Positions 1-5,700 of a stretch of DNA of 7,247 nt are shown here, in pieces (position 1 is the first letter of the stretch; each line of letters starts with the position of its first letter). A program made the translations under genes and the position numbers. The notes below the pieces were generated by a model. The model saw nothing but the letters and a program-made list of their open reading frames with translations, was not told the origin of the DNA and did not search any database. Origin of the DNA: Caryophanales bacterium (GTDB taxonomy: Bacteria > Bacillota_I > Bacilli_A > RFN20 > CAG-826); NCBI GenBank assembly GCA_022781015.1, contig JALEUF010000180.1, positions 1 to 7,247 of the forward strand, in the 5' to 3' direction.

Positions 1-1
1 C

Positions 2-130
2 AAGATTATAGATGGAATGAAAATATATAATTCCGAGCAAATCAGAAAGCCTTTAGAAAGTGCCGGCTTTACCGATATAAAAATAGATAAGAACAGAAAA
101 AACTGGCTTTGTGTTATTTGCAAAAAATAG
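2..130 (+). CDS. C-terminal fragment of a probable class I SAM-dependent methyltransferase
   Basis: An open frame enters from the left edge and gives 42 residues before a TAG stop at 128-130; the start lies outside the window. The visible tail runs from an Ile-Tyr-Asn-Ser-Glu-Gln-Ile-Arg segment, through 'LESAGFTDIKI', to 'KNWLCVICKK'. This pattern (a helix ending in an AGF turn, a beta strand, then Trp-Leu-Cys-Val near the end) is typical of the last helix and two strands of class I (Rossmann) SAM-dependent methyltransferases. The substrate cannot be judged because the SAM-binding motifs are off-window. It converges on the nucleosidase gene, with only 32 bp between the two stops and no obvious terminator hairpin in that gap. 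The nucleosidase would remove the SAH that a methyltransferase makes, but convergent orientation rules out a shared operon. The family call is by pattern recognition and is moderately sure. Confidence 0.6.
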   Translation, partial: KIIDGMKIYNSEQIRKPLESAGFTDIKIDKNRKNWLCVICKK

Positions 131-162
131 ATTTAGAAAAACAATAAATGTGTATTAATTAC

Positions 163-834
163 TTACATTGCCCAGACTAATTCCCCTACTAGTTTTACTG
201 CAGGTTTGAAATTAGCAAAATATTCACTTTCATCATTAACATCAGTAATGACTTTAAAAGAAGAGAAATTAACTTTATAGGCATGTGCCATCTCTGCTAT
301 GGCAGCCGCTTCCATTTCTATTACAAGGGAATTGAATTTAGATTTGATAAAATCCTTATCTTCTCTAGAAGCGATGAACTTATCCCCGGTAGATATAATC
401 CCATAGGAATATGGCTTATTTAATTTATTACATCCCTTCTCGATTAATTTATTTAATTTATCTGAAGATGGGAAATAGACCATATTAGGTCCACTTACCA
501 TACCTAATGGATCTCCAATTGGAGTTGTATCGATGTCATATTGGACAAAGCTAGTACCTATAACAATACCTAATATATTTGCAACATTTTTATCTAGGCT
601 ACCAGAAGTACCTACATTAAAGAAATTATTATTCCTACCGAATACATTGACCGCCGCTACTAAAGCAGCCCCAGCATGGACTTTACCAATATTAGTAATA
701 ACTAAACCAATATGCTTCTTATTCTTCTCTAATTCAAAAATATCAAATCCAGGGCACTTATATTTATTAATTACATTCGCGCCCCTTCTTATGTAATAGG
801 CTTCTTTATTTGTAGCAAGGAAAAATATATTCAT
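163..834 (-). CDS. mtnN: 5'-methylthioadenosine/S-adenosylhomocysteine nucleosidase
   Basis: A 223-residue protein of the PNP/UDP phosphorylase superfamily, close in size to E. coli MtnN/Pfs (about 232). The family is cytosolic and splits adenine from methylthioadenosine and S-adenosylhomocysteine in the activated-methyl cycle. Visible landmarks are NVGTSGSL (73-80) for the nucleoside pocket, STGDKFI (148-154), VIEMEAAAIA (171-180) with the ribose-binding Met174-Glu175, and ITDVND (196-201) with Asp198 as the expected general acid. The usual N-terminal GAMEEE motif is divergent (LATNKEA), but Glu11 aligns with the catalytic Glu12 of the E. coli enzyme, so activity is expected. The ATG at 832-834 opens the first beta strand of the fold, so no earlier start is needed. 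No Shine-Dalgarno precedes it: the bases just upstream read TTTATTTTC. A narrower specificity or another small nucleoside phosphorylase is possible. Confidence 0.88.
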   Translation of the reverse strand: MNIFFLATNKEAYYIRRGANVINKYKCPGFDIFELEKNKKHIGLVITNIGKVHAGAALVAAVNVFGRNNNFFNVGTSGSLDKNVANILGIVIGTSFVQYDIDTTPIGDPLGMVSGPNMVYFPSSDKLNKLIEKGCNKLNKPYSYGIISTGDKFIASREDKDFIKSKFNSLVIEMEAAAIAEMAHAYKVNFSSFKVITDVNDESEYFANFKPAVKLVGELVWAM

Positions 835-872
835 GAAAATAAATATAACAACTAAGTATCTATTAATCTACT

Positions 873-903
873 TTTATAAACCCAAAATAAAGCAAGATAA
901 CAA
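873..903 (-). promoter_or_regulatory. weak candidate promoter for the nucleosidase gene
   Basis: On the minus strand a TTGTTA (898-903) is followed by TTTATA at a 17-bp spacing, or by the overlapping TATAAA at 19 bp. This would put transcription start about 30-35 bases before the ATG at 834. Matches to the sigma-A consensus are partial and the region is AT-rich, so chance matches are likely. It lies just downstream, in transcription sense, of the repeat array at 918-953. Confidence 0.28.
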
Positions 904-917
904 GGATAGACAAGATG

Positions 918-953
918 ATTTATCTTATCATTTATCTACTCATTTATCTTATC
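918..953 (-). repeat. array A: three 12-bp tandem units between the AlbA gene and mtnN
   Basis: Three contiguous units read on the plus strand as ATTTATCTTATC (918-929), ATTTATCTACTC (930-941) and ATTTATCTTATC (942-953), followed by ACCTTGA. The array lies 37 bp past the stop of the AlbA-type gene and about 84 bp before the start of mtnN. It has no spacers, so it is not CRISPR. Bases 918-954 are identical to 2363-2399 on the other side of the AlbA gene. Function is unknown: candidates are a protein-binding array, a recombination site, or the scar of an insertion. Confidence 0.95.
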
Positions 954-990
954 ACCTTGAAGCATTCTTTATGTTTTAGCCGATGCGATT

Positions 991-2331
991 TTATAATATT
1001 TCCCAATATCCAGTCTTTCTAGATCCAATTCTTCTGAGCATGCCTTTTTTTATCAATTGCCCAACATGGCGATAAATAGTAGCGTTTGATTTCGCTATTT
1101 TATTGCCCAATTCAGGAATAGTTACGTATTTATTGTTTCTAATTTCAGAAAGAATAGCTTCATCCAATTCGTTTATCTTATCATTTATCTTATCATTTAT
1201 CTCATCATTCAAATAATTAGGGTCTCTATAAAATATGAATGTGAAACCGAAGTCATCATTCTTATATTCATATTTAATGTTATTTTTGATACAGAGCGTG
1301 AACGTTCTATCAAAACCTGTTCCAAAAGCATCGATATAACCACATTTATATAAAACAGATGCAATTAAGATATTTCTAATTTTGCTACCTACTTGCGATG
1401 ATGCAAATTTCATCGGGTCTAAATTTTTATAAATGGAGCCCGGATTGTATATTCTTACTGACGATTTATAAACAACTATCTGGTTATAGTCGCCTTTTAC
1501 ATCATATTTACTGTGAGCAAAACTATTAACGACTATTTCTCTAATGGCTTGTTTTGGTATTTCAGGGGTATCAATTCTTTGAAATCCAATAATATCGGAT
1601 TTAAAAGAAATGTGATTTAGAATATAAGAAATAGCTTCAGTAATACATTCGAACACATTTCCTTTAAATTCCTTGATTTCTCCAAATTCAGTTCTTGAAT
1701 CAGTTGGATAGTTCGCCTCTTTTAACGTGATTGGCTTTCCTTTGCCAAACAAATAATAGCCCGCAGTTTTGATTTTTCCGTTTTCATCAATCAAATCTAG
1801 TTTGGTCAAAGCTTCACCAATGCCCCTATATACATAATTCAATCTGCCTTTATCGTTTGCGGTTCTTATAACATTTATAAGCAAGTCTTCATCAATATCG
1901 TCATATGAATAATTGGTCGGTTTATCTTCCCATTTGGAATAATTGTTTTCCTTTTTCTCAAAGTACTTTTGAAGTTGATCGTTGCTCATCGAAATGTCGC
2001 CATCATCAACACGATAATAATAACGCCCATATGCCGAATATGGCGTATCATCGCCCTCGACATAAACCCTAATTACATCTATTCCTTCAAACTTCACTAC
2101 TTCGACATCCAATTCAATTGGCAAGGGTTTTAGGTTAGTTCTTATTTCATTAGAAAGATCAGCAAGCGTTTTCTTGGAAATATCAAATTTAAAAGGTTTC
2201 TTTTCTGGCGTAATTCCAAAAAACAATTCGCCTTTATGGCTTTTGTTTAACATCGAGCTCAAAGAAATAACACCTTCTTTTAGTTGGGCTAAAGATTTTT
2301 TGTATTCGATGGTCTTGTTTTCATCTTTCAT
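991..2331 (-). CDS. Schlafen AlbA_2 domain / GHKL ATPase / winged-helix protein
   Basis: Of COG2865 type, 446 residues. An AlbA_2 (Schlafen-like) nucleic-acid domain spans about 4-118, with Glu9-Tyr-Lys11, GELFFGI (34-40) and YYYR (104-107). A GHKL-type (HATPase_c_4) domain spans about 260-368, with REIVVNSFAHSKYD (264-277, Asn269 at the nucleotide-metal position), NPG (296-298) and FGTGFDR (336-342). A winged helix follows at about 388-446 (ATIYRHVGQLIKKGMLRRIG). The linker 375-388 is a tetrapeptide repeat, NDEINDKINDKINE, encoded by the 12-bp units also found outside the gene. I chose ATG 2329-2331 because AGGAG lies 7 bases upstream. The in-frame ATG at 2350-2352 would add seven residues read through that Shine-Dalgarno. 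Family members are usually described as putative transcriptional regulators or ATP-binding proteins, and many sit in accessory or defence loci; the exact function is unknown. CTAG is sparse here (2 sites) compared with both neighbours, which hints at separate acquisition. Confidence 0.85.
   Translation of the reverse strand: MKDENKTIEYKKSLAQLKEGVISLSSMLNKSHKGELFFGITPEKKPFKFDISKKTLADLSNEIRTNLKPLPIELDVEVVKFEGIDVIRVYVEGDDTPYSAYGRYYYRVDDGDISMSNDQLQKYFEKKENNYSKWEDKPTNYSYDDIDEDLLINVIRTANDKGRLNYVYRGIGEALTKLDLIDENGKIKTAGYYLFGKGKPITLKEANYPTDSRTEFGEIKEFKGNVFECITEAISYILNHISFKSDIIGFQRIDTPEIPKQAIREIVVNSFAHSKYDVKGDYNQIVVYKSSVRIYNPGSIYKNLDPMKFASSQVGSKIRNILIASVLYKCGYIDAFGTGFDRTFTLCIKNNIKYEYKNDDFGFTFIFYRDPNYLNDEINDKINDKINELDEAILSEIRNNKYVTIPELGNKIAKSNATIYRHVGQLIKKGMLRRIGSRKTGYWEIL
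1171..1206 (-). repeat. array B: three in-frame 12-bp units in the linker of the AlbA gene
   Basis: The units read on the plus strand as GTTTATCTTATC (1171-1182), ATTTATCTTATC (1183-1194) and ATTTATCTCATC (1195-1206). On the coding strand they give Asp-Lys-Ile-Asn, Asp-Lys-Ile-Asn and Asp-Glu-Ile-Asn, joining the ATPase domain to the winged helix. Unlike the three noncoding arrays, this one lacks the ATTTATCTACTC variant, which in this frame would read Glu-stop. Any gain or loss of whole units keeps the frame and only changes linker length. Confidence 0.95.
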
Positions 2332-2338
2332 TGTCTCT

Positions 2339-2343
2339 CTCCT
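2339..2343 (-). promoter_or_regulatory. Shine-Dalgarno that sets the AlbA gene start
   Basis: The minus strand reads TAGGAGAGAGACA directly before the ATG at 2331. That gives an AGGAG core with a 7-base spacer, the clearest ribosome binding site in the window. It argues against the longer start at 2352, whose ATG lies in the last unit of repeat array C and has no Shine-Dalgarno of its own. Confidence 0.85.
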
Positions 2344-2350
2344 ATCGCAC

Positions 2351-2398
2351 ATTTATCTTATCATTTATCTTATCATTTATCTACTCATTTATCTTATC
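2351..2398 (-). repeat. array C: four 12-bp units directly upstream of the AlbA gene
   Basis: The units read on the plus strand as ATTTATCTTATC (2351-2362 and 2363-2374), ATTTATCTACTC (2375-2386) and ATTTATCTTATC (2387-2398). The array ends only 7 bases before the Shine-Dalgarno of the AlbA gene, so it lies in the mRNA leader or promoter-proximal region. On the coding strand each unit, shifted by its phase, reads ATG-ATA-AGA-TAA, or ATG-AGT-AGA-TAA in the variant, so the leader carries back-to-back start-stop mini-ORFs. The final ATG (2350-2352) is in frame with the gene. Confidence 0.95.
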
Positions 2399-2476
2399 AT
2401 TGCAAGTAGCTTAGATGATGAGCCCCAAGTAGGAAACGCTCATTTGCTTTATCAAACAATCAATTCAAACTAATAA

Positions 2477-2482
2477 ATTATA
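2477..2482 (-). promoter_or_regulatory. possible -10 box for the AlbA gene
   Basis: A perfect TATAAT occurs on the minus strand in an AT-rich stretch, about 145 bases before the chosen start at 2331. No good -35 box sits at 16-18 bp and there is no extended -10 TG, so this is only a candidate. If used, the leader would be about 140 bases and would contain array C. Confidence 0.25.
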
Positions 2483-2518
2483 TCGATAAACACTTATTTT
2501 TTCTTATTTTGATGTTTC

Positions 2519-2544
2519 ATTTATCTAGTTGTATTTATTTACTC
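2519..2544 (-). repeat. two decayed copies of the 12-bp unit
   Basis: ATTTATCTAGTT (2519-2530) and, after two bases, ATTTATTTACTC (2533-2544) resemble the units of the neighbouring arrays. The second differs from the ATTTATCTACTC variant by one base. They lie 21 bp from array D and may be its eroded extension, but in such AT-rich DNA one of the two could be chance. Confidence 0.45.
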
Positions 2545-2565
2545 GAGATTCACTTTGAAAAGAAA

Positions 2566-2601
2566 ATTTATCTACTCATTTATCTTATCATTTATCTTAT
2601 C
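2566..2601 (-). repeat. array D: three 12-bp units between the helicase and AlbA genes
   Basis: The units read on the plus strand as ATTTATCTACTC (2566-2577), ATTTATCTTATC (2578-2589) and ATTTATCTTATC (2590-2601), followed by ACCTTAA. The right-hand edge matches array A (unit plus ACCTT), which suggests that arrays A and D share an ancestor beyond the units alone. Orientation is the same as in arrays A, B and C. Confidence 0.95.
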
Positions 2602-2644
2602 ACCTTAATTTTATGTATCGGATTACGTCTAAAACATTTTTCTA

Positions 2645-2673
2645 AATATAAGTTAGGTAACACCTAACATAAA
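2645..2673 (-). promoter_or_regulatory. perfect inverted repeat, candidate operator within a weak promoter
   Basis: GTTAGGT (2652-2658) and ACCTAAC (2662-2668) form a perfect 7-bp inverted repeat with a 3-bp centre. On the minus strand it fills the 17-bp space between a poor -35-like TTTATG (2668-2673) and a good -10-like TATATT (2645-2650). That is where a repressor would sit to control the AlbA gene downstream. The TTAGGT half-sites resemble those of DtxR/IdeR-type metal regulators, but with different spacing, so no regulator can be named. The repeat could also form a short RNA hairpin backing up the adjacent terminator. The inverted repeat is certain; its role is inferred. Confidence 0.4.
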
Positions 2674-2703
2674 TAAAGAAAATCCCTGAATATACATCAG
2701 GGA
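2671..2703 (-). terminator. Rho-independent terminator of the helicase gene
   Basis: TCCCTGA (2683-2689) pairs perfectly with TCAGGGA (2697-2703) around a 7-base loop. On the minus strand the stem is followed by the U-rich run TTTTCTTTATTT. It begins about 24 bases past the helicase stop, so the helicase transcript probably ends here and the AlbA gene needs its own promoter. Confidence 0.8.
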
Positions 2704-2727
2704 AATCCTTTATATGTAATATATGAA

Positions 2728-5700
2728 TTAATTAATCTTTAAACCCATTTTCTTAATGGATTCATATATGTGCCTAGCACTTCTTTCGGTCAAGGCTTCA
2801 TAACCAAATAGATGCAAGACTTCCTTGCATAAATCGTCGATAGTTATGTCCCCTTGCAAAGCCACTATATCTTCAACACATAGCTTAATCTCTTCATAAG
2901 GGATATCTACCATCGATCTATCCCCGTTAACCCTATAAGAGGTAATAGATGATGGGAGTAAAGAGGAAGAATACCAATATGTATAGGAATTAAATACTAT
3001 ATCAGTCGCCCCAATGGACCTAAGTTCATTCAATATGATTTGGTATTTCTTGTTAGTAATCCTACCAACCCCATATATGGCCCTTATCCTTCTTTTTAAT
3101 AATTCATCTGAAATAGGAGATTCTAAAGACAATATCGAAGGCAACACAGTCTTTAAAGAAGGCTTATCCCCAACAAGAGGATAATCTAGCTCTGGATAAT
3201 TAACCTTATGTGGATAAGGATTAGATAAAGTCGCCTTATCAAATACAATCTCTTGCTTCTCTTTCTTATCGGATTTAGAACTTGGGGAACTTAATGTCTT
3301 GATAATATTATCGATAACTACATCTGGATGATCTATATATTCGCTAGAGAACACTCTTATAGTCTTCCAGTGCAATGCATCTAGCATATTAGGCCCCACT
3401 ACATTCCTATCATTACAGGTAGGAGAAGAAACATAGGTATCATCATCGGTCAATATACCTAATGCATATTTAGAATTATCTAATGGATCCTTAATTGCTA
3501 TATCAACTTTAAATGAGCTAGTCCCGATATCTAAATCAACCTTATAGCCAAGCCTAGTTAGATGTGCTGCTAATGAAGAGGCAAAATTGAATTTGATAGG
3601 TTTCTTTGCCCATCTAAAATCATTAGTAAGGCTAGTTGGACCATTCTCGGCATATAAAAGGAATTGCTTTAGATATTCAGCCCCCTCGTTTTTAGATACC
3701 CCACTTCTAATGTCGCTACTTCTACAAGAAGAGAATACAATCATCTCCTCTTTTGCCCTAGATACAGCTACATTAAGTCTTCTTTCGCCCTTTTCCCTGC
3801 TTAATGGACCAAAATTAATGGACATGGTCTTGTTCTTTTTATTCGGTCCAAAACAAATAGAGAACAATATGCAATCTCTTTCATCCCCTTGTACATTCTC
3901 TAGATTCTTGACAAATATTTCTTCTCCACCTGGATATTTATTAAGTGAATTATCCTTAGAGAAGGCTTCATCAAGAAGATCATTAATAAGATCCATCTGC
4001 TTCTTATTGAATGTAACTATACCTATAGAACGTTTGGATAATTCTTTATCCTTACATCTAGATATTACTTCCTTGACAATAGCCTTGGCTTCTTCTTTAT
4101 TAATGCCCCTGCCCATTAGATAATCACCACCGACATATCTAAATTTGACCGCGGATACTTGGTTATATGGGGATGGGAAAGTTGCTAAGGAATTATCATA
4201 GAATTTATTATTAGAGAAAGCGATTAATGATTCATGATGTGACCTATAATGATAAGTAAGTCTATGTCTAGGCAAATCTAATGCGATCGCATCATCTAGT
4301 AATGATTCAAGGTCATCATAATTGATATTATCTTCATTTGAAATCGACGAAGATATAGTCGCGTTAAAGAAATTAGTCGGAGGCATCTGTTGCTTATCCC
4401 CTGCAATAATCGTGGAATCGCCTCTAGCAATCGCTCCAATCGCTTCTGAAGTTGGTATTTGGCTAGCCTCGTCAAATATAACTAAATCAAAATGATGCTT
4501 GCTTGGATCTATATATTGGGCGACTGACATTGGGGACATTAGGAAGCATGGGGTATATTTAAATATTAATTCCCCATATGTATCAAATATGTTCCTAAGC
4601 GATTTACCCCTACCTGAAGTTGCCAAAACCTTTCTAAATTGGTAATTAGATGAACTAGTCACATAATGGACATTATCTAGAGGGAATTCCTTTGTTATTT
4701 CAAATGCGGTTTCCTTGACTGAAAGTAATCTATATTCATCAATCGCCTTTTTATATTTATTAATCTTATCTTCTACTTCAAGCGAATTTAGATTTAGTAA
4801 ATCCTCTTCGAATAAAGAAGAAACCATAATCGAATAGAAAAGGACACATTTGAAGGCAGGTTCTAGTTCTAATTCATCTAATTTACCATTTAGATAAGAA
4901 GATATAACCGGGTTAGGCAAAATAGAAGAAGCTTCATCAATGTAATTAAGTAACTTAATCCATTCACCCAGGTGCTGGATATCTTCCTTTGCCTTATTTA
5001 ATAGGCTTATGGATGTTTCATAATATATGTCGTTATCATTTAGATTAAATACATCAAAACCCAATGTAGTCTTTAATCTTTCATTCTCTTTCTTTAACCT
5101 AGCTAGATTATCTAAGAAAGAAGTAACTTTATTCTCGAATAGATATTCAGGATTAGATGAAACAGAGACAAAATAACTTTCAATTGGCTTAATATCCAAT
5201 TTGGAACTAGACTGCATGTTATTAAGCAAATCTAGCATATCTAAGGTATTCTTTACTTTCTTATATTCAGCTTCTACTTCCACTTTGTTTTTATTAATTA
5301 AATAAGAATAGATAAAAGAAGAATAACCATTAAATGATGCCATCTTTTCTTTCTTTTGTTTAACTATCTTTATTAAATTAAGGAAATTAGATATAGATTC
5401 ATCGTTTCTACAATCTTTCTTATCTTTAATAAATGGACGTATAGCCTTCTTTATTTGTTTTCTTCTTTTATTTCTAGCAAAGAAAGATAAAGACGGTAAA
5501 GAAGATAACATTCCTAATAAAGAAGATTCATCAATAGATAAACTAGAAGAAGAATATCTATTGAATAAGATATCTTCATCATTTTTATAATCTAATAGAC
5601 ATTCAAAATAATTCTTGATGTCTTCTTTAGATGAATAATATGTCTTATTGGTTATTTTAGAATAATCGATGTTATCTTTATTTTCCTTTATTAAGTTAAA

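Larger units (their letters stand above)
2332..2727. other. 396-bp gene-free region between the helicase and AlbA genes
   Basis: I find no supportable gene here. From right to left it holds the helicase terminator, a perfect 7-bp inverted repeat, repeat array D, two decayed repeat units, an AT-rich stretch with a possible -10 box, a weak 6-bp inverted repeat (ATGAGC 2418-2423 with GCTCAT 2438-2443, 14-base loop), repeat array C and the AlbA gene's Shine-Dalgarno. Plus-strand reading through the arrays gives a hydrophobic Ile-Tyr-Leu-Ile repeat. This is a product of the repeat, not evidence of a protein. Confidence 0.8.

Noticed and set aside
131..162. Shared terminator between the convergent methyltransferase and nucleosidase genes
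   Set aside because: The 32-bp gap is AT-rich but shows no stem of useful length.
163..834. Nucleosidase as an NLR-type or phosphorylase-domain defence effector
   Set aside because: It is a stand-alone 223-aa protein with the usual methylthioadenosine/SAH nucleosidase catalytic residues and no fused sensor or ATPase domain. An ordinary metabolic enzyme is the simpler reading.
2332..2352. Longer start for the AlbA gene at the ATG 2350-2352
   Set aside because: It would add seven residues encoded by the Shine-Dalgarno region, its ATG is part of a repeat unit, and it has no ribosome binding site. The ATG at 2331 has AGGAG at an ideal distance.
2418..2443. Riboswitch or structured leader for the AlbA gene
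   Set aside because: Only a 6-bp stem with a 14-base loop is visible and no known aptamer pattern is present, so it is noted but not called.
2174..2473. Plus-strand 99-aa ORF with a hydrophobic Ile-Tyr-Leu-Ile segment resembling a membrane helix
   Set aside because: It overlaps the AlbA gene start antisense, and its hydrophobic stretch is just the 12-bp repeat read in another frame. There is no convincing ribosome binding site or family match.
918..2601. CRISPR array
   Set aside because: The repeats are 12 bp, contiguous and without spacers, and one array is coding. No cas-like gene is present.
3587..4123. Plus-strand 178-aa ORF
   Set aside because: It lies fully antisense within the helicase motifs and has no recognisable features; it is a shadow of the strong coding frame. 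The same holds for the smaller plus-strand ORFs at 533-796, 6161-6364 and 6515-6745.
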